Positions 29,963 through 40,470 of a stretch of DNA of 64,000 bases are shown here, piece after piece (position 1 is the stretch's first letter; each line of letters begins with the position of its first letter). The notes beneath the pieces are model-generated. The model did not search any database. It had not been told where the DNA came from and saw only the letters and a program-made list of their open reading frames with translations. A program made the translations under genes and the position numbers. The DNA comes from Prochlorococcus marinus str. MIT 1214 (lineage in GTDB: Bacteria > Cyanobacteriota > Cyanobacteriia > PCC-6307 > Cyanobiaceae): positions 1,860,001 to 1,924,000 of the forward strand of contig NZ_CP114777.1 in assembly GCF_027359355.1 (NCBI RefSeq). The letters run 5' to 3'.

Positions 29963-31309
29963 ATGAGACAAGCCAAAACTGGCTGGAAATGGGCCATAGC
30001 TCTATTTTCATTGCTTTTAACTGTTCTGATATGGCGCCAAGGTTTGCAAGAAAGCTTTGAACGACCCTCAGTGGCCCCAAAGATTTCATTGATGCAAACT
30101 GAGATGGCTGTTTCAGCTTCATCATCTTTACCTAAAACAATTCAAGATGTATTTTTAGGTTCAGAACCTCAAGAAAAACTATATCAATCTCTTAAAAAGA
30201 TTCCTTTGGAACAACTTGAGGATAGGCAGAGACTGTTATTAGCAATTCTGGAAGAGTCTGAGGATAAGCAAAAATTTTTCTTAAAGAAAAATTTTAAGGA
30301 TAAAAGTTATGAAATGGTTAGAAGCAGTATATTAGATAGACAAAAAGGTAAAGAAATAAATGATTTTCCTGATATTAATGAGATTAAATTAGACCCTTTC
30401 CTTTATCAAATTTCATGTTCTTATATGGGATTTAAGGATGAAAAGTGTATTAATGAAAAATATAATTCCCATTCTGCTATAAGACTTCTAACCTCACAAT
30501 TATTACCATTTTTGGCTTCTTTTATAGGGAGCATATTATTGATTAGATATACTTTTGTTTTCTTAAGAAAGAAAAATACTCCATGGCCAGAAATGATAGC
30601 GCCGCCCTTGTCCTTAATAGATATGGTTTTACTTATTTCTGGCGGCTTCGTTGTTATTGGCGAAGTTGTTTTTCCCGCGCTAATAATACCAATAACTGAT
30701 TTATTTTTTAATAATTTATCCTCTCCATTAAAAGAGTCTTTAAGAGTATTTATTGGATACTGTTCAATGACTATAGCTCCGTTATTTATAATTAGATATC
30801 AATTAATGGGTCTAACTTCTTCGGGGATCGATGGAGGATGGTTGCAATGGAAAATTAAACCAATCAAAGAAGGGCTTTTTAAATCAATAAGTGGATGGTT
30901 AATGATTATGCCCTTAGTACTGCTTATTGGATGGCTAATGAATGAAGTCATCGGCGACCAGGGTGGAAGTAATCCCTTGTTGGAACTGGTTTTAGGTAGT
31001 GATGAATTTATTCCACTTTTTTTGCTTTTGATTACAACTGTTGTTTTGGCCCCAGTTTTTGAGGAGTTAGTTTTTAGAGGTATTCTTTTGCCTGTATTGG
31101 TATCCAAAGTTGGCCAGATAAGCGGGGTTTTATTGAGTGCGTTGATCTTTGCTTTGGCTCATTTAAGTGTAGGGGAATTACCTCCTCTATTTGTTTTAGG
31201 AATTGGTCTTGGTTTAATGAGATTGAGTTCAGGAAGATTATTTCCTTGTGCTGTTATGCATTCTCTTTGGAATGGAGTGACTTTTATTAGCCTACTATTA
31301 GTAGCTTGA
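29963..31309 (+). CDS. CPBP (CAAX-like) intramembrane protease family protein
   Basis: This 448-residue membrane protein has an N-terminal anchor (about 11-26), a helical extra-membrane region of about 150 residues, and then seven or eight membrane helices. The glutamate-rich CPBP motif FEELVFRGILLPVL includes E367, E368 and R372, and a second motif, ALAHLSVGELPP, provides the histidine. The family includes Rce1-like prenyl-protein proteases and bacteriocin-immunity proteins; cyanobacteria also use members in stress. Substrates are unknown. It is followed by the FtsL-like candidate and ftsI on the same strand. Confidence 0.87.
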   Translation: MRQAKTGWKWAIALFSLLLTVLIWRQGLQESFERPSVAPKISLMQTEMAVSASSSLPKTIQDVFLGSEPQEKLYQSLKKIPLEQLEDRQRLLLAILEESEDKQKFFLKKNFKDKSYEMVRSSILDRQKGKEINDFPDINEIKLDPFLYQISCSYMGFKDEKCINEKYNSHSAIRLLTSQLLPFLASFIGSILLIRYTFVFLRKKNTPWPEMIAPPLSLIDMVLLISGGFVVIGEVVFPALIIPITDLFFNNLSSPLKESLRVFIGYCSMTIAPLFIIRYQLMGLTSSGIDGGWLQWKIKPIKEGLFKSISGWLMIMPLVLLIGWLMNEVIGDQGGSNPLLELVLGSDEFIPLFLLLITTVVLAPVFEELVFRGILLPVLVSKVGQISGVLLSALIFALAHLSVGELPPLFVLGIGLGLMRLSSGRLFPCAVMHSLWNGVTFISLLLVA

Positions 31310-31387
31310 TATTAAAAAAAATCGCTATTCCAGCTCTTGCAGTTGCTTGATCAAGGTGTTTGACTTGAATTACTTTCGAAATTTGAT

Positions 31388-31852
31388 TTGGTTAGTCGAA
31401 CTCTATATAAACAAAAAGTAGGACAATTTCAAAAAAAGAAGTTGCCCAAGGGATTGTTAAACAGTGTTTTCTCATCAAAACAGGTTCAACGAAAATTTCC
31501 AATTCAAGCTGCTCTTCATATCGTTTTAGATGGTGCATTGGTCGGCATGCTCACGACAGTGGCGATAATGTCATCCGTTGCTCTTCACTCTCAATATTTG
31601 TGGACTAAGTCTTTTACTAAACTTGAAACCACAAGAGATTTGAACAAAAGGATATTGGAATCAACTTCAATTCTTGAAAGTTACCTATTGAAAAATCAAA
31701 ATTTGTCTAGTTTTTTAGTTCCTACTAAAGCAGAAGATCTTATATATGTGGACAGACCAAAACCAGAAGAAACTAAAAAATTATTCACTATGACATTTAA
31801 AAGTAGATTGCTAGAGAGAATAGCTTCTTTTCCAGTTAAGTCAGGTTATTAA
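31388..31852 (+). CDS. FtsL-like single-pass protein upstream of ftsI (candidate)
   Basis: This 154-residue protein (TTG start) has a basic cytoplasmic N-terminus (about 1-42), one membrane helix (43-66, LDGALVGMLTTVAIMSSVAL), a short helical segment likely to form a coiled coil (FTKLETTRDLNKRILESTSI), and a periplasmic tail (SSFLVPTKAEDLIYVDRP). It ends 8 bp before ftsI. That topology and position are those of FtsL in other bacteria, which is too divergent to find by similarity. I do not recognise sequence homology, so the role is inferred from architecture and context only. Confidence 0.7.
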   Translation: MVSRTLYKQKVGQFQKKKLPKGLLNSVFSSKQVQRKFPIQAALHIVLDGALVGMLTTVAIMSSVALHSQYLWTKSFTKLETTRDLNKRILESTSILESYLLKNQNLSSFLVPTKAEDLIYVDRPKPEETKKLFTMTFKSRLLERIASFPVKSGY

Positions 31853-31860
31853 TAAATTCT

Positions 31861-33657
31861 ATGAAAAGTGTTAATTCTAGAAAGAAGAGAAAGACTTTTA
31901 AAGTAAAAACTCTTGCGCCCTTATCTCATTCTAGATTGCGAATTGTCTTTGTTTTATTATGCCTTGGACTTGGGGGCCTTTTTTTTAGAGTAGGTTGGCT
32001 TCAATTATTTCAATCTGATCAATTAAGAGCTTTAGCCCGCGAAGCTCAAACAGAGCAAAAGATCCCTTTGGGAACACGTCGATCTATTTTAGATAGAAAT
32101 GGAAAGCTAATCGCAATAGATGAGAGACGTTTTAAAATTTGGGCTCATCCCAGGTATTTTAAGTTTCCTGGTGATTCATCTAGGACAGTGCGTAAACCAG
32201 TCGAAGTAGCAAAACTTCTCGCTATGCCACTATCTCAAAGTGTTGATGAGATTTTAAATAAATTAGAAGATTATTCTTCAGGGGTAAAACTTGCAGAGGG
32301 GGTAACACAAGAGCAGGCTAAGTCTATTAAGAAACTTGGAATTAGTGGTATTGACTTGGAGGTTTATCCTCAAAGGCTTTATCCGCATGGATCACTTTTT
32401 GCAAATGTAGTTGGTTTTTTGGATTTAGATAGAAGGCCTCAGGCTGGATTGGAATTAAGTTTAGATAAAGATCTCAAGCGTCTAGAGAAAGCAAGTTTAA
32501 TTAGAAGAGGCGCTGATGGAACACCTTTACCTATAGGTGTTCAACGTGGTGTTTTTGATGAGGATCAACTAAGTCTTCAGCTAACCCTAGATGTAAGGCT
32601 TCAAGAAGTAGCTGTTAAAGAAATAAGTAAGCAGGTCAAGAAATGGAATGCAAAAAAAGGTGTGGTAATCGTAATGGATATAAACACAGGAGAACTCCTA
32701 GCATTGGCTTCTACACCAACTTATGATCCTAACAAATATTGGGATTATTCTCCATCTCTTTTTAAAGAGTGGTCAGTGCAAGAATTATTTGAACCTGGTT
32801 CTACTTTTAAGCCAATTAATTTGGCATTAGCCTTGGAGGAGGGAGTTATCAAGCCTAATGGTGAGGTGAATGATGATGGTCTAGTTACAGTAGGAGGATG
32901 GCCTCTCTCTAATTGGGATCGAAGGCCAAACGGGATATTGACTTTCCCTGAGGTATTACAAGTCTCAAGCAATGTAGGTATGGTTAAGATTATGAATAAA
33001 TTGAATGCGAGTAATTACTGGCAATGGTTAAGGCGCTTAGGCATAGATGAAATCCCAGAGACAGATCTTCCAGGAGCAGTCTCTGGGCAAATAAAATCAA
33101 AGCAGACTTTTGTAAATCAACCGATAGAACCTGCGGTAGCCTCCTTTGGTCAAGGTTTTTCTATTACTCCGCTTAAGCTAGTTCAATTGCATGCCTTGCT
33201 TGCAAATGGTGGCAGACTTGTGACGCCTCATATCACTAAAGGTCTGAAAAGTGATTATGAGTCATATTTCAATACTCCTTCTGAATCTAAGCAGGTTTTA
33301 TCGCCTGATATTACGAATACTGTTCTTGGATGGATGGAAACAGTTGTGTCATTTTACGATGAAAGTGGTATTGAGGTAAATGTTCCTGGTTATCGAATTG
33401 GAGGGAAAACAGGGACGGCACAAAAATCGCAGGATGGCTTAAATTATAATTCTAAAATTTGCAGTTTTGTAGCAAGTCTGCCTATCGATGATCCTCGCTA
33501 TGTTGTTTTAGCAGTTATTGATGAACCCCTAAAGCCAAATGCCTATGGCTCAACAGTGGCTCTTCCTGTGGCAAAAAAAATTATTGAGACTTTGCTTGTG
33601 ATAGAAAAAATCCCTCCAAGTATTTCTAAAAAAGAACATTTAGCCATCAAAAACTAA
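31861..33657 (+). CDS. ftsI: Division-specific transpeptidase, penicillin-binding protein 3
   Basis: FtsI is the class B PBP that crosslinks septal peptidoglycan. The 598-residue protein has a short cytoplasmic tail, a membrane helix (about 27-46), a PBP dimer domain (GTRRSILDRNGKLIA), and a transpeptidase domain with S314 in EPGSTFKP (SxxK), the SSN triad in QVSSNVG, and K516-T-G in GGKTGTAQK. It is preceded after 8 bp by an FtsL-like gene and ends inside the stem of a strong terminator. The family is secure. Confidence 0.95.
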   Translation: MKSVNSRKKRKTFKVKTLAPLSHSRLRIVFVLLCLGLGGLFFRVGWLQLFQSDQLRALAREAQTEQKIPLGTRRSILDRNGKLIAIDERRFKIWAHPRYFKFPGDSSRTVRKPVEVAKLLAMPLSQSVDEILNKLEDYSSGVKLAEGVTQEQAKSIKKLGISGIDLEVYPQRLYPHGSLFANVVGFLDLDRRPQAGLELSLDKDLKRLEKASLIRRGADGTPLPIGVQRGVFDEDQLSLQLTLDVRLQEVAVKEISKQVKKWNAKKGVVIVMDINTGELLALASTPTYDPNKYWDYSPSLFKEWSVQELFEPGSTFKPINLALALEEGVIKPNGEVNDDGLVTVGGWPLSNWDRRPNGILTFPEVLQVSSNVGMVKIMNKLNASNYWQWLRRLGIDEIPETDLPGAVSGQIKSKQTFVNQPIEPAVASFGQGFSITPLKLVQLHALLANGGRLVTPHITKGLKSDYESYFNTPSESKQVLSPDITNTVLGWMETVVSFYDESGIEVNVPGYRIGGKTGTAQKSQDGLNYNSKICSFVASLPIDDPRYVVLAVIDEPLKPNAYGSTVALPVAKKIIETLLVIEKIPPSISKKEHLAIKN

Positions 33658-33676
33658 GAGATGGCTAAATTTTTTC
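33638..33676 (+). terminator. Rho-independent terminator overlapping the ftsI stop
   Basis: An 11-bp perfect stem (33638-33648 with 33660-33670, ATTTAGCCATC / GATGGCTAAAT) with an 11-nt loop is followed by a T-run. The ftsI stop codon lies in the loop, so the last codons of ftsI double as the terminator stem. Confidence 0.85.
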
Positions 33677-33749
33677 AAAAGTACTAATCAAAGGGTGAAA
33701 TCTATAAAAAATATAGCTAGTCTAGATTTTATGAAAGACGTTTTTAATT

Positions 33750-34748
33750 ATGGAATCCCTTCTTAATCAGTTATCTTCAATGACTGTGGTGGTGGCTGAT
33801 ACTGGTGATCTTGAAGCGATCAAAAAGTTTCATCCTAGAGACGCTACGACAAATCCTTCTTTAATTCTGGCGGCCGCACAAATCCCTGCTTATCAAAGTT
33901 TGATTGATCAAGCACTTACTACTTCAAGAGAAATGTTAGGAGCCAGTGCTTCCACTTCTGATGTGGTTAAGGAGGCTTTGGATGAACTTTGTGTTGTCTT
34001 TGGCAAAGAGATTTTGAAATTAATTCCTGGCCGTGTTTCAACAGAGGTTGATGCAAGACTAAGTTTTGACACTGATGCCACTATTGCAAAAGCAAGAAAA
34101 ATAATTGCTAAATATAATCAGGATGGCATTCCTAACGACCGTGTTTTAATCAAAATTGCTTCTACTTGGGAGGGAATAAAAGCTGCTGAGGTATTAGAAA
34201 AAGAGAATATTCACTGCAATCTAACTTTATTGTTTAATTTTTATCAAGCAGTTGCTTGTGCTGAGGCAGGTGTAACGCTTATTTCACCCTTCGTTGGAAG
34301 GATTTTAGATTGGTACAAATCTGCTACAGGAAGAGATTCTTATCCAGCGACTGAAGATCCAGGGGTCGTTTCTGTGACAAAAATATTTAATTATTTCAAG
34401 TCAAATGGTTATAAGACAGAGGTTATGGGAGCAAGTTTCAGGAATATAGAGGAAATAACCGAGCTTGCAGGATGTGATTTGTTGACGATTTCTCCTAAAT
34501 TACTTCAGCAACTTAATGAAACATATTCGGACTTGCCAATTAAGTTAAATCCAAAAAAACCTTTATTGATTGAAGAGACAATTCATTTAGACCAGACATC
34601 TTTTGAACTAATGATGGCTGGAGATAAAATGGCTACGGAAAAACTTGATGAAGGAATTAGCGGTTTTAGTAAAGCAATTGATAAATTAGAAAATCAATTG
34701 AACGAAAGACTTGAGTATATTGAAGAAGGGATTGCCCTAACTCTATGA
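33750..34748 (+). CDS. tal: Transaldolase
   Basis: Transaldolase links the pentose phosphate pathway and glycolysis through a Schiff-base lysine, K135 in [12 protein letters not shown]. The 332-residue length fits the classical TalB type; [17 protein letters not shown] and [14 protein letters not shown] are characteristic. In marine cyanobacteria and their phages, transaldolase supports night-time NADPH production, but this copy is a full-length TalB form rather than the short phage TalC form. It overlaps the convergent FAD protein by 6 bp at the 3' end. Confidence 0.95.
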   Translation: MESLLNQLSSMTVVVADTGDLEAIKKFHPRDATTNPSLILAAAQIPAYQSLIDQALTTSREMLGASASTSDVVKEALDELCVVFGKEILKLIPGRVSTEVDARLSFDTDATIAKARKIIAKYNQDGIPNDRVLIKIASTWEGIKAAEVLEKENIHCNLTLLFNFYQAVACAEAGVTLISPFVGRILDWYKSATGRDSYPATEDPGVVSVTKIFNYFKSNGYKTEVMGASFRNIEEITELAGCDLLTISPKLLQQLNETYSDLPIKLNPKKPLLIEETIHLDQTSFELMMAGDKMATEKLDEGISGFSKAIDKLENQLNERLEYIEEGIALTL

Positions 34749-35882
34749 GCTTTGATTTTGAAAGAGTAATCTTTTGATTACTCTTTTTGCTATGTCTTCA
34801 TAATTCATCTCACCTGAAAGAATTTGTGCAATTCTTTTTGGAGCAGTTGGCCTTTTTACACCTAATTGGTATCCAACTTTTGGGAAACGATAAAAAACTT
34901 GAGAAATTCTTTTACCCCAAGCCATCGAATCCCCCCAATTTCTTTGCATTGTTTTTGTATAGGCATCTAAAGAATTGACTTCTCCATCCAGCCAATAAAT
35001 AAGGCTTTTTGCAGCTTCAAACCCACTCATCAAAGCAGGTCTTAACCCCTCTGCTAAAAAGGGATCACATAGTGAGGCGGCATCTCCAACCAGAAGAATT
35101 CCTTCTCCGTTTAATTTGCAGTGGCCATTCCATACTCTTAATTTCTTTTCATGACCAATTACTTCTGAAGGGGTAAAACCTAAATCAGGAAGAAAGGCTT
35201 TAAGTATTTCTTCAACTGGAATTGAATGTTTATTATCTAGAAAAGTTCCCATCCCAATATTTACTTCATTTTTTAATGGAAAGGCCCATGCAAAACCATT
35301 CTTTACTAAGCCAAATTCGAATCTAGCCGTTTTACTCCTCAAATTTCCCTTTCTTTTAATTCTTCCTGAGAAAGCGGATGCGAATTTTTGTTGATTGGGA
35401 CCTAAATTAAACGTTTTAGGCCATGGTGATTGAGATCCATCAGCGATAACAACTGCTTTTGCCTCTATTTGTCTCCCATCAAGAGCGGTAATCTGCCAGA
35501 TATTAGATATTTTTTTTATATCGACTACATTAAAAGTAGTCAATAAACTACAACCAGAATTTAGTGCTTGATCTAATAGGAATTTATCGAGCTTTTCACG
35601 TTTGACTATCCAAAAAGGAGAAGACCCAGAGAGCTCAGCAACCACTTTGTCGGTACTGCACCAACTAAATTCTACACTTGTTATCACTTCATCAACTATT
35701 GGTAAAAGTTTAAAAGGAAACCAATTTTGCACTGCAGCAGACATGCCCCCACCGCAGGTTCTCTCTAGAGAGGAAATATTTTTTTCAAGAATACATACAT
35801 TTTTACTTTTTCTAGCTAGATGAAATGCAGCAGTATTGCCTGAGGCTCCCCCTCCAATAATTGCAACATCTATGATGGTCAA
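34743..35882 (-). CDS. FAD-dependent oxidoreductase, geranylgeranyl reductase-like
   Basis: This 379-residue flavoprotein has a Rossmann FAD motif at the N-terminus ([19 protein letters not shown]), the second FAD motif [12 protein letters not shown], and [23 protein letters not shown], which is typical of the geranylgeranyl reductase and ubiquinone hydroxylase group. The ChlP enzyme of chlorophyll synthesis is a relative, but this protein appears to be a separate paralogue of unknown substrate. Its TTG start overlaps the frr stop in TTGA, which indicates translational coupling. Confidence 0.85.
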   Translation of the reverse strand: MTIIDVAIIGGGASGNTAAFHLARKSKNVCILEKNISSLERTCGGGMSAAVQNWFPFKLLPIVDEVITSVEFSWCSTDKVVAELSGSSPFWIVKREKLDKFLLDQALNSGCSLLTTFNVVDIKKISNIWQITALDGRQIEAKAVVIADGSQSPWPKTFNLGPNQQKFASAFSGRIKRKGNLRSKTARFEFGLVKNGFAWAFPLKNEVNIGMGTFLDNKHSIPVEEILKAFLPDLGFTPSEVIGHEKKLRVWNGHCKLNGEGILLVGDAASLCDPFLAEGLRPALMSGFEAAKSLIYWLDGEVNSLDAYTKTMQRNWGDSMAWGKRISQVFYRFPKVGYQLGVKRPTAPKRIAQILSGEMNYEDIAKRVIKRLLFQNQSS

Positions 35883-36427
35883 ACCTTTAAAATCTCAGCC
35901 TCTTTCTCAGAAAGTTTATTTTCAATATCTTTAATGAAATTATCCGTCTCTTTCTGGATTGTTTCTTGTTCATCTCTGCTTTGATCCTCGGAAAGATCAC
36001 CATCCTTTTCAGATTTTTTGACTCTCTCTATTGCATCACGCCGTATGTTCCTTAGGGCAACTTTCCCTTCCTCTGCATATTTGGATGCGAGTTTGCAAAA
36101 TTCTTTTCTACGCTCTTCAGTTAAAGGTGGAACATTGATACGAATTATTTTACCATCGTTGTTTGGAGTAAAACCTAGATCACTTGTAGCAATTGCTTTT
36201 TCAATTGAAGCTAATGAACCCAAGTCGAAGGGTTGAATTGCTATCGTTTGAGAGTCAGGTGTAGTGATAGTTGCAAGTGACTTTAGTGGGGTATCAGCTC
36301 CGTAGTATTCGACTGATATTCTGTCTAATAAAGACGTATTTGCTCTTCCCGTCCTGATGGTATTGAAATTTCTCTGAGCTGCTTCAACAGATTTGCTCAT
36401 TGTGTTTTTTAGCTCTTGGTTTGACAT
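35879..36427 (-). CDS. frr: Ribosome recycling factor
   Basis: RRF splits post-termination ribosomes with EF-G. The 182-residue helical protein shows [35 protein letters not shown], and [35 protein letters not shown]. The start is ATG at 36427. It follows pyrH on the same strand with 50 bp between, a common bacterial gene order, and its stop overlaps the start of the FAD protein. Confidence 0.96.
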   Translation of the reverse strand: MSNQELKNTMSKSVEAAQRNFNTIRTGRANTSLLDRISVEYYGADTPLKSLATITTPDSQTIAIQPFDLGSLASIEKAIATSDLGFTPNNDGKIIRINVPPLTEERRKEFCKLASKYAEEGKVALRNIRRDAIERVKKSEKDGDLSEDQSRDEQETIQKETDNFIKDIENKLSEKEAEILKV

Positions 36428-36477
36428 TTAGATAAAAGTCTTGCGAATTGATTATTAAAAAGGTTAAAAATTTAACA

Positions 36478-37191
36478 TTAACTTGAATTAGATATTCTTG
36501 ATCCAATGGGTTCGCCAGAAATAGCCTTAGCAATATTCCCAGGTTGGAAAATATTAAAAACAACTATAGGGATTTTATTATCTTTGCAAAGAGCAATAGC
36601 AGTGCTATCCATTACTCCTATTTCGTTGGCTAATACTTCTTGAAAGGTGAGATTGTCATATTTGACTGCATCAGAAAATTTCTTTGGATCTCGATCGTAA
36701 ACCCCATCAACTTTCGTGGCTTTGAAAACAACTTCCGCGTTGATTTCGGCGGCCCTAAGAGCAGCAGTGGTATCAGTTGTGAAAAATGGATTGCCGCACC
36801 CACCTCCAAAGACTACTACTCTACCCTTCTCAAGATGTCTTATTGCTCTTCTTCTTATGTATGGTTCTGCAATCTGCTGCATGTCAATAGCGGATTGAAC
36901 TCTTGTTGGTACTCCAGCTCTTTCTAATCCATCTTGAAGTGTGATTGCATTCATTACGGTTGCAAGCATCCCTACATAGTCAGCAGTGGCCCTATCCATT
37001 CCTGCAGCAGATCCTTTCAGACCTCGAAAAATATTTCCACCGCCAACCACAATTGCTATTTGCGTGCCATTTTCAACCACTTTTGAAACATCGTTGGCAA
37101 TAGATTGAACAATTTCAGGATCAATTCCATAAGGTTTTTCTCCCATAAGAGCTTCACCACTGAGTTTTATAAGTGCTCTAGAGTATGTCAT
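36478..37191 (-). CDS. pyrH: Uridylate kinase
   Basis: PyrH phosphorylates UMP to UDP. From ATG at 37191 the protein is 237 residues and begins [20 protein letters not shown], as in the family. The open frame extends upstream to 37299, but the added 36 residues are not expected, overlap cobO, and are rejected. [28 protein letters not shown], and [14 protein letters not shown] are standard motifs. pyrH and frr adjacency supports the call. Confidence 0.95.
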   Translation of the reverse strand: MTYSRALIKLSGEALMGEKPYGIDPEIVQSIANDVSKVVENGTQIAIVVGGGNIFRGLKGSAAGMDRATADYVGMLATVMNAITLQDGLERAGVPTRVQSAIDMQQIAEPYIRRRAIRHLEKGRVVVFGGGCGNPFFTTDTTAALRAAEINAEVVFKATKVDGVYDRDPKKFSDAVKYDNLTFQEVLANEIGVMDSTAIALCKDNKIPIVVFNIFQPGNIAKAISGEPIGSRISNSS

Positions 37192-37288
37192 TAAAAATTC
37201 ATAACAAATTGACAGTAGCAAGTCCTGGGAGAACGTCTTTATATCTGTATTGGATCCCTTGCGATGGAAATATTTGCAAGATTGTAGA

Positions 37289-37981
37289 TTAATATTCAAT
37301 TCCTTCTTGTGCTTTTACTCCCTGCTCTCTAAAGGGATGGTGGATTAATTTCATTTCTGTCACAAGATCAGCTGAATCGATTAATTTTTCTGAAGCCCCT
37401 CTTCCAGTCAAAACCACATGTGTAAGCTCAGGGCGCAAATTTATGCCATTAATAACTTCATCTTCATCTATATATCCAAGTTTTATCGCAATAATGATTT
37501 CGTCTAAAATTATAAGTTTATAATCTGGGTCTTTAATATAAGAGACCGCCTTTCTCCAACTTGATTTGACTAAATTTATATCTTTTTTTCTGTCTTGTGT
37601 TTCCCATGTGAAGCCCTCCCCGCAGGCATGAAACTTTAATTTGTCCCCAAATATTTTCAAAGCTAATGATTCACCTGGTTCCCATCCACCTTTGATAAAT
37701 TGAATTATTGCAACTTTGTGCTTGTGTCCAATAGTTCTTATTCCCATCCCAAGAGCTGCTGTAGTTTTACCTTTACCTTGTCCAGTGTTAATTATTATTA
37801 GACCTTTTTCTTTCTTTCTTTCATTTAATCTTTGTGTTTGAACTTCTTTCCTTTTTTTCATCCTTTCTCGATATTTTTCTTCGGTAATATTTTGTATTAA
37901 ATTTCCACCCATTCCTATTTTTTCTGCACTTTTATCTAGTTTATTAAGTCTTGAATCTTCTTTAGGAACATTATTTTTCAT
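37289..37981 (-). CDS. cobO: Cob(I)alamin adenosyltransferase (CobO/BtuR type)
   Basis: This enzyme adenosylates the corrinoid cobalt using ATP. The P-loop [13 protein letters not shown] is near residues 66-78, preceded by a basic, helical extension of about 60 residues rich in K, R and [31 protein letters not shown], and the acidic [14 protein letters not shown] are typical. The 230-residue length fits CobA/CobO. Together with cobK it points to endogenous corrinoid synthesis. It lies 81 bp from the orphan recombinase upstream. Confidence 0.94.
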   Translation of the reverse strand: MKNNVPKEDSRLNKLDKSAEKIGMGGNLIQNITEEKYRERMKKRKEVQTQRLNERKKEKGLIIINTGQGKGKTTAALGMGIRTIGHKHKVAIIQFIKGGWEPGESLALKIFGDKLKFHACGEGFTWETQDRKKDINLVKSSWRKAVSYIKDPDYKLIILDEIIIAIKLGYIDEDEVINGINLRPELTHVVLTGRGASEKLIDSADLVTEMKLIHHPFREQGVKAQEGIEY

Positions 37982-38062
37982 TTCCTTTTCTTAAATGATA
38001 TAAATTAATAAAAGAATAATTTATAGAAGTTATATAGCTATAAATATTAATTATTCTTCTTG

Positions 38063-39223
38063 TTAATATTTGATTCTAGATAGAGCACTATCAACAGCAA
38101 TTTGCTGATCTCTTCTTGTTATCCAATGATGATAGGTTTTTGTATGTATTGAGACTGAGTGTCCCATCATTTTTGCGGCTACAGTATTTGGTAGGCCTAT
38201 TAAGATAGTTCTAACTGCCCATGCATGTCTTAAATCATAGGGTGTGAAAGATATTTTATATCTTCTAAATTGTTCAGATACTCTTCTTCCTATATGTTGA
38301 AGAGTTGTCTCTTTTAGATCTGTTTTAATATCTGGGAGTAAATCTGAAGTATCAGTTATGTAGTCTAGCTCAAATAAACCAACCCATTCAGGATGAAATG
38401 GCCAAACTTGATGCTCTCCTGTTTTTGTATTTGGGAAAACCCGAAGTATTCTATCCCCACCTTTTCTTAAACAAGATAAGTCACTAAAAAAGACTTCATG
38501 ATTTCTAAGCCCATAGGTAGCCATTAGCCCAAAAACAAATCTCCATTTTGGATTTGGAATTAATTGAAAGCTATTAATAATTTCTTCATCACTAGGTAAT
38601 TCTCTGAAATTAGATTCGTGGATTCCATAACCACTTTGAAGTTGTTTCCAGTTATCAGGAAGCTCCAATTTAAGGTGCCTAGCTAAAGCACTTAAAGCAA
38701 TTCCACATTGTTGTCTGCTCCTTGAATTTTCTTTGTAACTTAAAAGAATTTTCACTAGAAGCTCTTCGTTTAATTGAAATTTAGATTTATGGCTTATCCC
38801 AATTAATCTGTTCAAATATGGTTTATAAGCAGACTGCCAAGTGCTGATCATTCCTGCTGGTGACTTGCTTCTAGAGGTATCAGAAAAAAATTGTCTTTTA
38901 AAGCTTTCTATTTCATTATTTACTACTTGTTTATTAGTCTTTTTTGATGAGATAGCTTTTTTTTTAATCCAATGTGACCAGCAAAATTGACTTTTTTTAA
39001 GTTGAAAATCAATTAATTCTATAGCTTTTCTAGCCTCTTCTAGACCGCTAATATTGTATGGAAGTTTAAGACTTATTCTTTGAACTTTAGAAAGATTATG
39101 AGATTTCTTATCTGGCAAAGAACCGCGAATGTTTATAACTTTGCCTCTTTTCTCAATTCTTAAATTGATTCCCTTTGATTCAAGGTCTTGGTTGATATCT
39201 AGTAACTTTTGATTCTCGTCCAT
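38063..39223 (-). CDS. Orphan tyrosine recombinase (phage-integrase family)
   Basis: This 386-residue protein has a C-terminal tyrosine recombinase catalytic domain. Putative catalytic residues are R240 (TYGLRNHEV), K267 (NTKTGEH), R332 in box II where YDLR replaces the usual HxxR, H355 (MMGHSVS) and Y364 (TKTYHHW). The N-terminal 190 residues would be the DNA-binding arm and core domains. No phage genes, att-like direct repeats or tRNA lie next to it; neighbours are cobO and hemH. It may be a domesticated recombinase. A XerC/D role is unlikely from its length and divergent motifs. Confidence 0.85.
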   Translation of the reverse strand: MDENQKLLDINQDLESKGINLRIEKRGKVINIRGSLPDKKSHNLSKVQRISLKLPYNISGLEEARKAIELIDFQLKKSQFCWSHWIKKKAISSKKTNKQVVNNEIESFKRQFFSDTSRSKSPAGMISTWQSAYKPYLNRLIGISHKSKFQLNEELLVKILLSYKENSRSRQQCGIALSALARHLKLELPDNWKQLQSGYGIHESNFRELPSDEEIINSFQLIPNPKWRFVFGLMATYGLRNHEVFFSDLSCLRKGGDRILRVFPNTKTGEHQVWPFHPEWVGLFELDYITDTSDLLPDIKTDLKETTLQHIGRRVSEQFRRYKISFTPYDLRHAWAVRTILIGLPNTVAAKMMGHSVSIHTKTYHHWITRRDQQIAVDSALSRIKY

Positions 39224-39294
39224 AATCCTGTAAATTTAGCTAGCTTTACTTTGATAAGGGTTTGTATAACCTTTTATAAGGAGTTTTTTCTAAA

Positions 39295-40470
39295 ATGGCT
39301 CGGGTTGGTGTCCTCTTATTAAATCTCGGAGGTCCTGAGAGGATTAAGGACGTTGGCCCATTTTTGTATAATTTATTTTCTGATCCAGAGATAATTCGTT
39401 TACCAGTTCCTGCTTTTCAAAAACCTCTGGCTTGGCTTATCAGCTTATTAAGAAGTAGTAAATCACAAGAGGCTTATAGATCGATTGGAGGCGGATCACC
39501 TTTACGTCGTATTACTGAGCAACAGGCAAGAGAACTCCAAAGTTATCTTAGAAATATAGGAATAGAAGCTACAACATATGTTGCGATGAGGTATTGGCAT
39601 CCATTCACTGAGTCAGCCGTAGCGGATATTAAGGCTGACGGTGTTAGCCAAGTTGTTGTTTTGCCTCTTTATCCCCATTTTTCTATTAGTACAAGTGGAT
39701 CCAGTTTTAGAGAATTGAAAAGGTTGAAAGATGGTGACTCTGAGTTTGCAGAATTATCAATTCGTTGTATTCGTAGCTGGTTTGATCATCCAGCCTATGT
39801 TTCTTCAATGGCTGAATTAATAAAGAAACAAATTTTAGCTTGTGATTTACCTCAAGAGGCCCACGTTTTTTTTACTGCGCATGGTGTTCCTAAAAGCTAT
39901 GTAGAAGAAGCCGGAGATCCTTATCAAGATCAAATACAGAACTGTTCACTTTTGATTATTGATCAGCTTGAAAATTCGCTTGGATTCAGCAATTCATTCT
40001 CACTTGCTTATCAAAGCAGAGTGGGGCCAGAAGAGTGGCTAAAACCATATACCGAGCAAGTCCTAGAAAAATTAGGAAAATCTGGCGTTAAGGAACTTGT
40101 CGTGGTTCCAATAAGTTTTGTGAGTGAGCATATTGAAACTCTCCAAGAAATTGATATTGAGTACAAAGAAATTGCTCATAAAAATGGAATTGTTAATTTT
40201 AAAAGAGTTCCTGCTCTTGATACCTATCCGCTGTTTATTGAAGGATTGGCCGATCTTGTTTCTTCTTGCTTAAACGGTGAAGGAATTAGTTTAGAGGAAG
40301 CATCAAAATTACCAGAAAGAGTAAAACTTTATCCTCAAGAAAAATGGCAATGGGGTTGGAATAACAGCTCTGAAGTTTGGAATGGAAGAGTTGCAATGAT
40401 TGTTTTTCTTTGTTTCTTGATGGAATTAATAATTGGGGGTGGACCTTTACACCATATAGGTTTGCTCTGA
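39295..40470 (+). CDS. hemH: Ferrochelatase with chlorophyll-binding-like tail
   Basis: HemH inserts iron into protoporphyrin IX at the branch point with chlorophyll synthesis. The 391-residue protein has the N-terminal [13 protein letters not shown], the [18 protein letters not shown] motif, and [18 protein letters not shown] with catalytic H and E. The C-terminal 35 residues contain a membrane helix with the chlorophyll a/b-binding signature [18 protein letters not shown], as is known for cyanobacterial and plastid ferrochelatases. That tail may anchor it to thylakoids and couple it to pigment status. Confidence 0.96.
   Translation: MARVGVLLLNLGGPERIKDVGPFLYNLFSDPEIIRLPVPAFQKPLAWLISLLRSSKSQEAYRSIGGGSPLRRITEQQARELQSYLRNIGIEATTYVAMRYWHPFTESAVADIKADGVSQVVVLPLYPHFSISTSGSSFRELKRLKDGDSEFAELSIRCIRSWFDHPAYVSSMAELIKKQILACDLPQEAHVFFTAHGVPKSYVEEAGDPYQDQIQNCSLLIIDQLENSLGFSNSFSLAYQSRVGPEEWLKPYTEQVLEKLGKSGVKELVVVPISFVSEHIETLQEIDIEYKEIAHKNGIVNFKRVPALDTYPLFIEGLADLVSSCLNGEGISLEEASKLPERVKLYPQEKWQWGWNNSSEVWNGRVAMIVFLCFLMELIIGGGPLHHIGLL

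Noticed and set aside
37192-37299. 36-codon N-terminal extension of pyrH
   Set aside because: The family N-terminus begins at ATG 37191, and the extension overlaps cobO and does not look like a UMP kinase.
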